The notes under the pieces: generated by a model
The model's input: only the letters and a program-made list of their open reading frames with translations
Told to the model about the DNA's origin: nothing
The model's database searches: none
Translations under genes and position numbers: made by a program
Shown here: positions 10,290-21,544 of the stretch, piece by piece
Layout: each line of letters starts with the position of its first letter
Numbering within the stretch: the stretch's first letter is position 1
Assembly (NCBI GenBank): GCA_963575745.1
Contig: CAUYUJ010020671.1
Location: 281,397-345,396 of the forward strand
DNA from: Prorocentrum cordatum
Lineage: Eukaryota > Sar > Dinophyceae > Prorocentrales > Prorocentraceae
Direction: 5' to 3'
DNA: 64,000 bases

Positions 10290-10940
10290 CATTTTCCTCT
10301 TGAGCCCCAAATGTCGGAAGCGACGTGCTTATCAGGCGAGTGGATCCATGTGGTGCTCTATTCGGCTTGGGGCGTGCCTTATGTTATGGGGTGGATGCGG
10401 GAGTTGGCCGGGCAGGGGTGGCGGTGGCAGAAGACACTCGCCATGCATCATGCGTCTGTTTCATGATTACCAGACATTTGCGACAGAGTGCATGGTGTGT
10501 TGGGGAAACGCAGTTTGAAATCCCTCTGCAGGATTCGGCACCCTCCCCGCACTTGCAGGCAGGGGCGGCGGTGGCAGAACACAGTCACTATACATCACGC
10601 GTCTGTTTCATATCCCTAGACGTTTGCGAAAGAATGCGTGGTGTTAGTGGGAGAGATGCAGTTCGAAATCCCGTTGAAGGATTCGGCACCCTTCTCGCAC
10701 TTGCACGCAGGGGCGGCGGTGGCAGAACACAATCACCATACATCATGCGTCTGTTTCATATCCCCACAAGTTTGCGAACGAGTGTATGGTGTTAATAGGA
10801 GAAACGCAGAGTGAAATCCCACTTTCGCGGTCCGAAAGACTTTTCTCTTGAACCCCAAATGTCGGAATCGACGTGCCGTGCAGGCGAGCGGATACATGTA
10901 ACGCTCTCCTTGTGTCGGGGCGCGCCATCTGTTATGGTAG
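10290..10940. repeat. ~147-bp tandem repeat, nested in a ~550-bp duplication
   Basis: GCAGGGG(C/T)GGCGGTGGCAG starts at 10412, 10559 and 10707, giving a 147-148-bp period with GTCTGTTTCAT and GGATTCGGCACCCT landmarks in each unit. The preceding segment (CCCCAAATGTCGGAA) recurs about 550 bp later (near 10310 and 10855). Confidence 0.8.
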
Positions 10941-11089
10941 GATCTGCGGGGATTGTCTGGGCCCGCTGTAGCTTATCGGGATATTGTCGGGGGATGGCCA
11001 GGCCCGCTGTGGCGCTCAAGCAACCTCACGTTATGGGAGGAAGTGAGGGAGGTGGCCAGGCCCGCTGTGGTGCTCGAGCTTCCGATCTT

Positions 11090-11340
11090 GACACTTTGCT
11101 TGTGTGTCCTCATTCTCCCCGTCTTCCCCCTCCCCTCCGCCTCCCACCTCCCTCTTCCCCCCACATCCTCCTCCCTTTTCTTTCCGCCTGCCGCATCCCT
11201 CCTCCCTCCTCCTCCTCCTCCCCTTCCTCCCCCCTCTCCTTCCTCATTGCTCCTCCTCTCTCTTCCCTCCTCCCGTCCCTTGTCCCCTCCACACCCCTCC
11301 TCGTGCTTCCTCCCTCCTCCTTCCCTTGTTCCGTCCTGGG
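11090..11340. repeat. Pyrimidine-rich tract (CCTCCTC)
   Basis: About 250 bp of almost pure C/T on the plus strand. Open frames through it are low-complexity and not genes. Confidence 0.9.
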
Positions 11341-11770
11341 CAGACCCCCGTCTCCCGTATAATCATAGGTTTGGTCCACAGGTCCACAGTTCCGTGGGTT
11401 GCATGATGCTTCACGTGCGGTGCCAGGGTCCGATTTCCCTTGGGTCTGGGATGTTGATTATCATTGCATATTTATTTACCGAAAATATATGATTCCATGT
11501 TTTGCTTACACATGGGAACTTGGATCCGCGCAAGGAAGACATGATCCACGACACAGTCGTGCACCCGAGACAAGGATCCAATTGGATCCATCGGTGTTGT
11601 CCTACATGTAGTCCAACAGGGAAGAACTTTCGGCCTTGGGATGTACATACAGCTGCCTGCGACAAGTGGCGCCACCGTGTCAGCCCAGAATTCTTGGGTG
11701 GCGATTTTCGAGGGGACATGGGAGGCCGCCGCGTGTGCAACCTCGTGTCTCCAGGCTTGGGAGGGCCGTG
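11341..11770. other. No gene seen
   Basis: Non-repetitive sequence. Short frames only, nothing recognisable. Confidence 0.5.
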
Positions 11771-12096
11771 ATGAGGGAGATTAGCATTGGTATTGATCAT
11801 GATGCAGGTGCAAATCAAGATGTTGGTGGTGACGATGGCGGTGAGGGTGACGATGATGATGTCGATGGTACTGCTGGTGATGATGATGAGGATGGCGAGA
11901 TGATGGCGGCGATGCCGATGATGACTGACTGTGATGCTTATGCTGGTAATGATGATGATGACGACGCTAGAACTGCTGATGATGCTGCTGTTGCTGCTGA
12001 TGATGATGATGATGGTGGTGCTGCTGATGATGATAAGTGTGCTGATGTTGTTGATGATGATTCGAATTGTGATGACGTTTATGATGATGGAGATGC

Positions 12097-12127
<31 letters not shown>

Positions 12128-12290
12128 GATGATGGTGATGGTGATGGTGGTGATACTAGTGATGGTGATGATGATTGTGATGACGATGTTGATGGTGATG
12201 GTGGTTGTGGTGTGCTGATGCTGATGTTTGTGATGATGATGATGACGATGATGATGATGATGATGAGGAGGAGGAGGAGGAGGAGGAGAA
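11771..12290. repeat. Degenerate GAT repeat ending in GAG
   Basis: Interrupted (GAT)n over ~500 bp, ending in (GAG)n at 12267-12290. An acidic open frame (11636-12298) results from the repeat and is not treated as a gene. Confidence 0.9.
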
Positions 12291-12375
12291 CAGGATGAGG
12301 ATGAGGATACTTACCTACACGACCACCCTTCGGGTGATAAGGAGGTTGTGGGGGGGGGGGAGAGGGGGGGGACCA

Positions 12376-13175
12376 ACATCTGACTCAATCGATCTCACTA
12401 TCGATCTCAGTCAACGGGACACCACGGGACACCACGGGACACTTGTCGATCTCACTATCGATTTCACTATCGATCTCACTGTCGATCTCACTCAACGGGA
12501 CACCACGGGACACCACGGGACACCACGGGACACCGCGGGACACCTCTCGATCTCACTATCGGTTTCACCAGCGCTCTCACTCAACGGGATACCATAGGAC
12601 ACCACGGGACACCTCGGGACACCACATCGATCTCACTATCGATCTCACTATCGATCTCACTTAACGGGACACCACGGGACACCACGGGACACCCTGGGGC
12701 ACCACATCGATCTTAGCATCGATCTCACTATCGATCTCACTTTTTGGGACACCACGGGACACCACGGGACAGCCCGGGGCACCACATCGATCTTAGTATC
12801 GATCTCAATATCGATCTTACCATCGATCTCGCTATCGATCTCACTATCGATCTCACTCAACGGGATACCCTGGGACACCACGGGACACCACGGGACAGCC
12901 CGGGGCACCACATCGATCTTAGTATCGATCTCAATATCGATCTTACCATCGATCCCGCTATCGATCTCACTATCGATCTCACTCAACGGGACACCACGGG
13001 ACACCACGGGACACAACCGGACACCGCGAGCCACCGCGAGCCACCGTCGGACGGACGGACGGACGGGCGGGCGGGGGAGAATCATTTGCCTGGACTGCGC
13101 CCTAGCAACGGCGGACACCGCGAGACACCGCGGGACACCACGGGACACCACGGGACACCGCGAGCCACCGCCGGA
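12376..13175. repeat. Composite satellite of 12-bp ATCGATCTCACT and 10-bp GGGACACCAC units
   Basis: Blocks of the 12-mer alternate with blocks of the 10-mer. In the centre they form a higher-order unit of 126 bp: ACCACATCGATCTTAGTATC starts at 12781 and again at 12907. The 10-mer block continues to about 13175 with GCGAGCCACC variants. Confidence 0.9.
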
Positions 13176-13339
13176 CGGGCGGGCGGAGGAGAATCATTTG
13201 TTTTGACTTCGCCCTAGCAACGGCGGGTTCATTCCTTTCGCGCGCCCACGCAGCTTCGCCTCGCACGCACGCACGACATAAACAAAACCAAACGATTTCC
13301 TGGTTGGGGGTCTCCGTTCCACTGCGGTCTCACTCCCCA

Positions 13340-13456
13340 ACCTACGATGAATCTGATGATTCTGATGTTGATGCTGATGCTGACGCTGATGCTGCTGCGC
13401 TGCTGCTGCTGAAGATGATGCTGCTGCTGAATATGATGATGAACATGATGAAAATG

Positions 13457-13510
<54 letters not shown>

Positions 13511-13559
13511 GTGATGGTGATGGTGATGGTGATGGTGATGGTGATGGTGATGGTGATGG

Positions 13560-13632
<73 letters not shown>

Positions 13633-13650
13633 GGTGGTGGTGGTGGTGGT
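13340..13650. repeat. GAT, GGTGAT and GGT repeats
   Basis: Pure (GAT)n blocks flank a (GGTGAT)n block. The array ends in (GGT)n near 13650. Confidence 0.95.
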
Positions 13651-13654
13651 GACA

Positions 13655-14170
13655 CGCGTTTGGGCCGTCTTGGTGCTGTCTAGGCCTCCTGTGAGGCAGT
13701 CTTCAGGGTCCTTTTTGGGGCCCTCTCGGGCCCATTTGGGGCCCTTGTACGCCGGTGTCGGTTTCTCTTTGGCCATCTTGGGGCCCTCTTGGCGGCCGTA
13801 TGGTGGGTGTCTGGGAGCCGTCGTGGGGCCGTCTTGGCGACGTCGCCAGGCTTTCTAAGGCCGTCTTGGGTCCCACGGGAGGCCCTCTTGGGCCGTCTTG
13901 AAGGCCGTCTTGGATGCCACTTGTGCCATCGTGGAGTCCTGTTGGGCAGTCTTGAGCTGACGGCAGCCCGACAAGGCGAGAATGCGAATATCGGACCCTG
14001 TTGGAGGTTCTTCGGTGGCCCCTTTGGGCCCTCTTGGAGGTATTTTGGGCCGTCTTGAAGCAATATTCGGCCGCCTTGGGGTCATCTTGGGTCGTCTTCG
14101 AGGCATCTTAGGCCATCTTGGTGTCCTTGGTTGCCTGCACAAGCCGTTTTGGCATCTCGGGGCGCATATC
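13655..14170. repeat. Degenerate GGCCGTCTTGG repeat block (minus sense of the CCAAGACGGCC family)
   Basis: Dozens of 10-13-bp units such as GGCCGTCTTGGG and GGCCCTCTTGG. The same family, mostly in the opposite orientation, recurs across the window. Open frames on both strands are repeat translations. Confidence 0.8.
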
Positions 14171-14224
14171 CATCGTTTTTACAAGGGGATCGTGGCTCGG
14201 GAGGCCCTGTAGCGCTTGGGAGCA

Positions 14225-14445
14225 GCGCCCGGGAATGCGGGAAGTGCACGATCCTCGAGCGGGCACGCGTGGGATGAGGGGTCTGGGAGCTTGCAGCCAG
14301 GCGGGAAGTGCGCAATCTTTGAGCGGGCGTTAGCTGCCATGCGGGAAGCGGACCATCCTCGAGCGGGTACGCGTGGAAGGGGGGGTTCACGCATTGGCTG
14401 CCATGTCAGAAGTGCACCTTCCGCCAGCGGGCACGAGGGAAGTGA
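14225..14445. repeat. Short degenerate repeats around CGGGAAGTGCACNATCCTCG
   Basis: Variants of GCGGGAAGTGC followed by ATCCTCGAGCGGGCACGCGTG occur about four times (near 14238, 14302, 14341 and 14407) with irregular spacing. Confidence 0.65.
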
Positions 14446-14589
14446 CTTCGGAAAGGAGGGGCGAGGCGATGTATGCAACAGTCCGCAGGCAGAGGGGGCC
14501 CCCCAGTAGATTGCCGAACATCCTACCAGACAGACCTTCGTATTCTTCCACGCCTCAACGTGCCAGGGGGCACGGTGGCGGATAACGGC

Positions 14590-15260
14590 GTAGGCGTCTT
14601 GGGGTCCAAAACCAGGTGCCTGAAACCTCTATGGGTGGACCAGGGCCCTGGGGACCCTCCACGGCTCCGGAGGGCCCCGGGACGGCCCTGGAGCGCGCCC
14701 AGGCGGCCCCAGAGACTTTCCAGACCGCCTGAGAGACCTTGAGATTGTCCCAAGACGGCCTCAAGAGGCCCCCAAGAGGCTCCCAAGAGACCCCAAGTGA
14801 CCCCCAGAAGGCTAACATTAGTCAAAACCTCACTGGAAATCAACGCTTTTCGAGACCTCGCCTCATCGATTCTGAGGGGCCTCTGAGGCCTCAGGTTGGT
14901 CCAACAGCGGCCGTCGAGGAGCCCCAGGAAGGCCCGAGATGGTCGACTGGAGCCTGCAAGATCCTTGAAGATGGCTCCGAGACGGCCCTCGAGACCGCCA
15001 AGACGGCCCCTGGTACTCTCTTGACAGCCCCAGACAACTTGAGATCGCCCCCCAGACGCCCCCCCAAAGGCTTCCGAGAGGCTCTCGAGAAGCGTCCAGA
15101 GGCCTCCAGGAGACGAACACCCTTGAAAACCGCACGAGAACCCTGGGTCTTCCAAGAGCTGGCCTCATCGCTTCCGACGGGCTTCTCAGGCCTCCGCATG
15201 GTCCAAGCATGGTCAACGGGAAGACCCCAAGCGGCCCAAGACGGTTGACAGGGGCCCCCG
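14590..15260. repeat. CCAAGACGGCCC repeat block (plus sense)
   Basis: Degenerate units CCAAGACGGCC, CCAAGAGGCCC and CGAGACGGCC fill this interval. It is the same family as 13655-14170, in opposite orientation. No gene inferred. Confidence 0.75.
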
Positions 15261-15587
15261 AGGTCCTTCAGGATGGCTTCAGGGCGGCCCGTAGCCGCTC
15301 GGGCTCAAGCCATCTGCGCTCAAGGCGGACGGGCTTGGGCCGCGCGCCGCCGCCGCCTGCCGACCCCCGCCCTTCTGGCCGAGGCCGCCGCCCCGAGGCT
15401 GTGGAGCGGGAGGGGGAGGTCACCACCCACCAAACCACACCGACCCAACCCGAAGGCCTCAAGCTGACCTCCATTTCCAGTGTGGGGGGGGGGTCGGGGG
15501 ATATCGAGAAAACACATATGGAGCCCGTACCCCCCCCAACCCGAAATTCGGGTCTTCGGGTTGGGCTGGGGTGGTCTGGTAGGCAGT

Positions 15588-15642
15588 CAGGAGGAGGAGG
15601 AGGAGGAGGAGGAGGAGGAGGAGGAGGAGGAGGAGGAGGACC
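15588..15642. repeat. GGA microsatellite
   Basis: Nearly pure (GGA)n. Confidence 0.95.
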
Positions 15643-15985
15643 AGTGTAAAGCCAAGAGGCATTGACGATGTTGAAGTTGACCCTCCCTCCAAGCTCCCTC
15701 TTCCTATGCCCCATACAACGGCTCACTCCCATTGAGGGAACTGCCTCGTTGGAAGACAACCCTTTCAAGACCCGGAAGAATGCCAAAACATTTTTCTCGG
15801 GATTCTAACGCCACGAATCAAACTGATTGCTGCGTCTTGACGATCCAGAACCGTGACAGAACGCCATTTCTGGGACTTCAACACTGCGAACCAACATGAC
15901 TGGCACCCCCGCGTAATCCTGAACCCGTCACAACAATTATTTCTGGTACGTTGATCATGGGAATCCGTGAAAAGCTTGCGAGCTT
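15643..15985. other. No gene seen
   Basis: Unique sequence between a GGA tract and a tandem array. No supported gene. Confidence 0.5.
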
Positions 15986-16440
15986 TTTAAAACTAATGTG
16001 CGAGGCGCTAAGACGAGAGCCACATTTCCGTGAAAGCGAGGCGTTAAGGCGAGAGCCACATTTTGAAAAGGAGCCGCCCTCAATCCGTGAAACTCTTGCG
16101 AAGGTTTAAAACACATGTGCGGGGCGCTAAGGCGAGAGGCACATGTTGAAAACCACCCGCCCTCCATCCTTGAAGCTCTTGCAAATGTTGAAAGCGAATG
16201 TGCGCGACGCTAAGGCGAGAGCCACATGTTGAAACCACCCGCCCTCCATCCTTGAAGCTCTTGCAAATGTTCAAAACGAATGTGCGCAGCACTGAGGCGA
16301 GAACCACATTTTGAAAACCATCGGCTTCCCATTTGTGAAACTCTTACAAATGTTTACAGCAAATGTGCGCGGCACTAAGGCGAGAGGCACATTTTGAAAA
16401 CCACCCGCCCTCCGTCCGTGAAACTGTTGCCACTTCTGCA
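15986..16440. repeat. ~83-bp tandem array directly upstream of the channel gene
   Basis: The landmark CTAAGGCGAGAG, with variants, recurs near 16126, 16211, 16293 and 16375 at an 82-85-bp period. Two closer, more degenerate copies lie at ~16005 and ~16040. Each unit has a GAAACTCTTGCAAATGTT-like part and a CACCCGCCCTCC part. The array stops about 160 bp before the proposed ATG of the channel, so it lies in the promoter or 5' leader region. Confidence 0.8.
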
Positions 16441-16602
16441 GCTTCCGAATCATACATGGTGAGGGAGTCTCATGCGAAACGCCCGGACCGCCCTAAAAAC
16501 TTGCCTCGGGGTGCGACATTGAGGAGTTATTTTCTAAGGAAAAGGAATGGAGGAGGAGGGGGAGGTACGTGCGAGGAGGAGGAGGAGGAGCAGGAGCCCA
16601 CA

Positions 16603-19335
16603 ATGTCCGTGCTGGAGCGCGACGAGGCGCCCATGCGCGAGAGGGCTCGCCGCCACCATGGGGAGTTGAGCCTGTCGGAGATCGTGGAGAAGACGCACGT
16701 GATAGGAAAGCACGAAGCCACGGACGACTTCATCCGCGTCGTGGACCACTGCCTCCTGAAGATCGCGGCCGTCGAGATGGAACTGCTCGACTGCCTGAGG
16801 AAGCACGAGGCCGTGGTGACTTCGGGTGCGATGGAGGAGACCGTGGACGTGGAGACTCTGGAGAGCGACGTGAGTTCCATCGCTAACGTGGACGAGAAGC
16901 CTGCCCATCTTACTCAGCGGAGAAGATCGAATAACGATCCCGACATGGATGCGCCAACGTCCGAGGTGCCCAAGAAGTTCATCAAGCAATTCCTGAAGAA
17001 GGAGCTGCAGGAGGCCGGCGCGTGCATGGCCCTGCCGATCGTCGTCCTGATGTTCGCCTGCTTCTGCCTGGGCACCGTCGGCTCCACGAGCCACTTCAAG
17101 ATCGAGCAGCTGCACTCCCAGGACTACGCCATCTCTTCCGACATTGAGGAGAACGCCAACTTCGCCTTCGCGGGCAGCATCCCCTTCGAGGTCGGCCGCA
17201 TGGGCTGGAAGAACATTTACGACGTGAACTCGATCGCGGACTTCTGGTCCTGGCTCAACTTGGGGTTGCTGCCCCTTTTCTTTCCCGCCGCGGGCTCCTG
17301 GGGCACCTCCGAGAGCCGTGCCAACGTCGCGGCCCAGTGCGAGTCGTTCAAGAGCTCCCTTGAGGCGGCGTCCTGGCCTGAGTCGGCCCTGACCAACACG
17401 AAAAACATGACCAACATACACGGGAGGATCCTGCAGCCCAACGGGACAGTGTGCCCCGAGGGGTTTGACAGCCCAGAGCGGCCGAAGGAGTACTACGGGG
17501 ATGAGCAGGTGGCGGCGTACCTTTTCCACCAGGAAGCCATTGGCGGACTGCGATTGCGGCAGGAATTCACGCCGCAGCAGCCGTGCGGTGACAGCACCGA
17601 GAAGTTCAGGGGCCGCCTTTTCAGTGGCCACTGCCTGGACTTCGGCCCCTACAAGCTGATGCCCGAGATCAGTTACCTCCTCCAAGGCGATAAAAGTCTC
17701 GTCGATCACCCGGACGGGCGCACTGTCTACTTCCCGACTCACACATCATTGGGCGAAATGTTGAATGTCACCAGGGAGTTGGAGAATGAGGTTTGGTTCA
17801 GCCCTTACACACGAAAAATTGATTTGTTGTATACAACATACAATCCGACTTTCGACAGCGTGACCGCTACCTATATTTTCTTCGTCGTGAACCGCGCAGG
17901 CCATATTTTCAAGGTTGTCGAGCCTATTACTTTAGTTCTCGAAGCCTATCCGCACTGGTATAGCTATGTGTTCGACATCGTATGGCTCCTGTGCGTGATC
18001 AAGCTCGGAGCCAGCGAGGCCATGGACGCCGCTGCATATTGGAGTGAGTTCGGGACGATCCGTGGCACCTTCAAATACCTTCGAATATCGAACTTCATCG
18101 ATTGGCTTAACGTCATCTACGCTGTCGTCATTGTGCTGATGTGGATATTTCAGCTGAGCGCGATGAGTTCTCTGAATGGTATGCTCGCAATAGCTGACCC
18201 GAGCATGCCAGGCAGTTTCAGCACTCAGTCTGCAATCGTGTCATACTTCGACCAGATCGACACTCTAATCACGAACTACGGTCTTCTCCGCAGGGTCATA
18301 GCATTTTACCCATTCGTCGTCATATCGGGATTCTTGAAGCCGTTCAACGGCCAACCAAGACTTGGAATCATGACCCGGACCTTGGCCACGGCAACCGTGG
18401 ACATTGCCCATTTCTTTTTTGTTTTCGCCATTGTCTTCTGCATATACTCAATTATGGGGATGATGTTGTTCGGGCAGGAGTTGGTCGAGTTTGCGACCTT
18501 CAGCCGTGCGCTCACGGCTACCTTCCATACTCTTCTGGGAGAGCTTCCAGGTCAGGAGACGATGGAGGACCAGGAGTTCCCTTTGGCGAGAGCTGGCAGG
18601 TTCGAGGCCGCCCTCTGGGTCTGGTCCTTCTGCTGGATAAGCAACATGACGATGCTGAACATGCTCCTCGCAATCGTGATGGACACGTACGCCGCAGTCA
18701 GGTCTGACATGCCCGAGGACGCGGAAACGCTGGTGAGCCAGGCTTTCGAGATCTTCTCCCGCGTCTGGTACCAATTCAAGTATGGGTACATTTCCTTGGA
18801 AAAGGTCCTCGAAGTCATGGACCCCACGGCCCTCGATGATGGCCCGGACCGCGACGACGAGGAGGTGTTCGATGTACAGAAGCTCATTAAAGAGTGCGAC
18901 GATGTGCGAGACCTGCAGCTGCCGATGGAGCAGGCTACGGACGTGATCGAGAAGTCCCTGGGGATGCAGAGGGATGCCCTCAAGGGCGGAGACACTTCGT
19001 CAGAAATGGCGCAAGCGGTGATGGCCATGGAGGAGGACATGAAGGCCCTGCTCCAGATCTTCGAGGCTGGCAGCCAGATGATACATGCGGTATCGGACCC
19101 GTACGGCGAGCCTGCAGAAGACGAGGAGGAGGAGGAGGAGGAGGATGAACAGCCTCAGACCGTGATCTACAGCAAGCCTGCAGCAGTCGAGGAGGATGAT
19201 GAACAGCCTCAGGCCGTGATCTACAGCAAGCCTGAAGAAGACGAGAAGGAGGACCATGAACACCCTCAGGCTGCGATCTACGGCGAGCCTGCAGAAGACG
19301 AGGAGGAGGATGAAGAGCCTCACATCGAGATCTAA
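16603..19335 (+). CDS. Polycystin (PKD2)-type cation channel, single exon
   Basis: Encodes 910 residues from the ATG at 16603. The frame is open back to 16363, but that part overlaps the tandem array and a GGA run, so the internal ATG is preferred. The layout matches polycystin/TRP channels: cytosolic N-terminus; S1 at ~140-160; a long extracellular loop (~160-450) with Cys and several N-x-S/T sites; S2 ~452-472; S3 ~498-520; S4 ~563-580; S5 ~597-623 (HFFFVFAIVFCIYSIMGMM); a pore loop ~638-652 (TFHTLLGELPGQ); S6 ~672-697 ending in LNMLLAIVMDTY, the polycystin S6 signature. The C-terminus is acidic and ends in three PQ(T/A)(V/A)IY repeats. It should act as a Ca2+-permeable channel in a cell or ciliary membrane. 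There are no introns, frameshifts or neighbours in an operon-like arrangement. Confidence 0.92.
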   Translation: MSVLERDEAPMRERARRHHGELSLSEIVEKTHVIGKHEATDDFIRVVDHCLLKIAAVEMELLDCLRKHEAVVTSGAMEETVDVETLESDVSSIANVDEKPAHLTQRRRSNNDPDMDAPTSEVPKKFIKQFLKKELQEAGACMALPIVVLMFACFCLGTVGSTSHFKIEQLHSQDYAISSDIEENANFAFAGSIPFEVGRMGWKNIYDVNSIADFWSWLNLGLLPLFFPAAGSWGTSESRANVAAQCESFKSSLEAASWPESALTNTKNMTNIHGRILQPNGTVCPEGFDSPERPKEYYGDEQVAAYLFHQEAIGGLRLRQEFTPQQPCGDSTEKFRGRLFSGHCLDFGPYKLMPEISYLLQGDKSLVDHPDGRTVYFPTHTSLGEMLNVTRELENEVWFSPYTRKIDLLYTTYNPTFDSVTATYIFFVVNRAGHIFKVVEPITLVLEAYPHWYSYVFDIVWLLCVIKLGASEAMDAAAYWSEFGTIRGTFKYLRISNFIDWLNVIYAVVIVLMWIFQLSAMSSLNGMLAIADPSMPGSFSTQSAIVSYFDQIDTLITNYGLLRRVIAFYPFVVISGFLKPFNGQPRLGIMTRTLATATVDIAHFFFVFAIVFCIYSIMGMMLFGQELVEFATFSRALTATFHTLLGELPGQETMEDQEFPLARAGRFEAALWVWSFCWISNMTMLNMLLAIVMDTYAAVRSDMPEDAETLVSQAFEIFSRVWYQFKYGYISLEKVLEVMDPTALDDGPDRDDEEVFDVQKLIKECDDVRDLQLPMEQATDVIEKSLGMQRDALKGGDTSSEMAQAVMAMEEDMKALLQIFEAGSQMIHAVSDPYGEPAEDEEEEEEEDEQPQTVIYSKPAAVEEDDEQPQAVIYSKPEEDEKEDHEHPQAAIYGEPAEDEEEDEEPHIEI

Positions 19336-19730
19336 GGTCAGAAGGCCCGAAGTTTACGAACGACCGGTTGTAGCGGCACCCCCAGCAGGGCATCAACGAA
19401 CATCTCTGCACTGTGATTGCCGTGTGCCAGCTCACCGCGCCGATCCTCAACGCTCAAAGATTCGCAATTGCAGTTCTTTTTGCATTGGTGCTTCGAGTCC
19501 GAGTCCTCTGTTCTTCTATCTCCTTCTCATCTTCGGGGCTTCAAAAACCAAAGGGGAATCTTTGATTTGCGACTGCTTCCAGATTGTTCAGCGACGAGAG
19601 TTTTTGAGCTGGTCACACGGTATGCCGTTCGCGCACGGGCGTGTCAGGTTCCTGGGCCGAGTTGCAGGTGACCTCCGCCTGCAGACAGCAACTCCTGTGC
19701 TGACCATCACCTTTATACATATAACGGGGG
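19336..19730. other. 3' flank of channel gene, no gene seen
   Basis: Non-repetitive sequence. No polyadenylation signal of the animal type is evident, as is usual in dinoflagellates. Confidence 0.5.
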
Positions 19731-19849
19731 GCCGGGTCCGGGGGCCCGGGGGCACGACCACGACCGCAAATGTGGGGCCAGGGCGTAGTTTTCCCTATGT
19801 TTTTACGGGGGTTCGGCGACCCGGGGCCAACAGGGCCCCAACAGGCTGC

Positions 19850-20880
19850 AGGGAGGCCCCTGGAGTCTGCAGCGATGGCTCCAGACGCCTTTCGAGACGA
19901 CTCCCATGACGCCAAGAAGGCACCCGAAGGCCCCGAAGACGCCCCAAGAGGCACCCCGAGAGAGGCCCAATAAGCAAAAATCATAGATTTCCTATGGGAA
20001 ACTGATATTTTTGGCGTGTTTGCCTTTTGGGCTTCATCTGCGTCCAAGACGGCCCAAGAGGCACCCAAGCCAGTCGAGGATGCCCCCAAGAGGGCCCCAA
20101 GGCGGCCCACGAGGGGGCCAAGACGGCCCACGAGGCGCCCAAACCGTTTAAGAATGCCCCAAGGCGGCGCCCAAGACGGGGACGAGGAACGGGAAATTCG
20201 GGCCTTGTGGCCCAAGAGACCCCCAAGAGACCCCAAGAGGCTCCAAGAAGGGACCCAGACGCCCCAAGAGGCCCCTATGAGACCCGAAAACAATACCAAA
20301 AGAGGTTTCGAAGACGCCCCAAGAGGCACCCCGAGAGTGGCCCAATAAGCAAACATCGTCGATGTCCGAGTGGGAAACTTATATTTTTGGCTCAAGAGGA
20401 CCCCAGGAGACCCCAGGAGTCTCCAAGAAGAGCCCAAGAAACCCCAAGAGTCCCCCAAGAGACCCGCAAAAACACCCAAAGCGGGGGGCACCCCAATAGA
20501 GCCCAAATGAGCAAACATCGTCGGGAAACTGATATTTTTGGCGCGTTCGCCTTTTGGGCTTCATCTGCGTCCAAGACGACCCAAGAGGCACCCAAGCCGG
20601 TCGAGGATGCCCCCAAGAGGGCCCCAAGGCGGCCCACGAGGGGGCCAAGACGGCCCACGAGGCGCCCAAACCGCTTAAGAATGCCCCAAGGCGGCGCCCA
20701 AGACGGGGACGAGGAACCGAAGATTCGAGCGTTTGGGCCCGAGAGGCCCCCAGGAGACCCCAATGGGCTCCAAGAAACCAAAAGAGGCCCCGGAACAGCC
20801 CCCCAATGGGCCCCCAAAAATGGCCCAAGAGAGCCCCAGGGCGCGCCCAAGAGGGTCGACCAGAGAGCTGGTCCGACTTT
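19850..20880. repeat. CCAAGACGGCCC-family block with a 209-bp direct duplication
   Basis: Filled with CCCAAGAGGCCCC and CCAAGACGGCCC units. Within it, 19998-20206 and 20524-20732 are about 95% identical (starting GGGAAACTGATATTTTTGGC), and a partial third copy starts near 20370. Open frames are shared between copies only because the DNA is duplicated. Confidence 0.8.
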
Positions 20881-21031
20881 CCACAGTCTACACAAGGTCC
20901 GGTCCCTGGCGGTGCCTCAAGCAGGTGTTTCCATTGGAGTCCTCACTTGCCTGAGAAACTCCACACGTTTTTTCGCACAGCGATTCTTGTGCTTGTGACA
21001 CGCTACAATCTAAGCGCGCGCGAAGCGCGCT

Positions 21032-21032
21032 T

Positions 21033-21079
<47 letters not shown>

Positions 21080-21110
21080 GGTGTTGTTGTTGTTGTTGTT
21101 GTTGTTTTTT
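21032..21110. repeat. GTT microsatellite
   Basis: (GTT)n of about 25 units with one GTGTT interruption, preceded by the palindrome AAGCGCGCGCGAAGCGCGC at 21013. Confidence 0.95.
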
Positions 21111-21160
21111 ATTGATGTTTATGTTTTGTTGTGTTTTACCCTTCTTTTTTCCACACATAG

Positions 21161-21162
<2 letters not shown>

Positions 21163-21200
<38 letters not shown>
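21163..21200. repeat. AC/AT dinucleotide repeat
   Basis: (AC)n passes into (AT)n and back to (AC)n. Confidence 0.9.
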
Positions 21201-21201
<1 letters not shown>

Positions 21202-21393
21202 AGTGGCACGTGTGTGCCCAGGCTCATACAACAAGCTGATGGGGCGTTTGAAGCAGGAGTGACATGCAACAGCGAAGTCGCACTCGAGCGCAAGTGGGGT
21301 TGCCACACCTTGCGATGTGTGTACCAGGGCCCCCCAGGAAGCCTCAGGAGGCCCGACTTGGATACCAGAAGAGGCTCCAGGAGGCCCCAGGAT

Positions 21394-21480
21394 TGTGAGT
21401 GTGTGTGTGTGTGTGATGTGTGCTTTGTGTGGTGCGTGCTTTTTGTGTGTTGTCGGTGTGTGTGTGTGTGTGTGTGTATG
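21394..21480. repeat. GT dinucleotide-rich tract
   Basis: Two (GT)n blocks separated by GTGCTTTGTGTGGTGCGTGC-like sequence. Confidence 0.85.
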
Positions 21481-21544
21481 TTATGTTTGTCTAGCGTGTG
21501 ATGTGTTGGGCGTGATTTGTGTCTCTGTGTGTGCATGTAGTTCT

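Noticed and set aside
16363-16602. Upstream extension of the channel ORF
   Set aside because: It runs through the 83-bp array and a (GGA)n tract, and the residues have no match to channel N-termini. The ATG at 16603 is a simpler start.
20386-20400. ATTTTTGGCTCAAG, resembling the 3' half of the spliced leader
   Set aside because: It lies inside a repeat family (GGGAAACTTATATTTTTGGC) whose other copies read GGCGTG or GGCGCG at this point. There is an extra T, and no AGCC and no ATG-led ORF follow.
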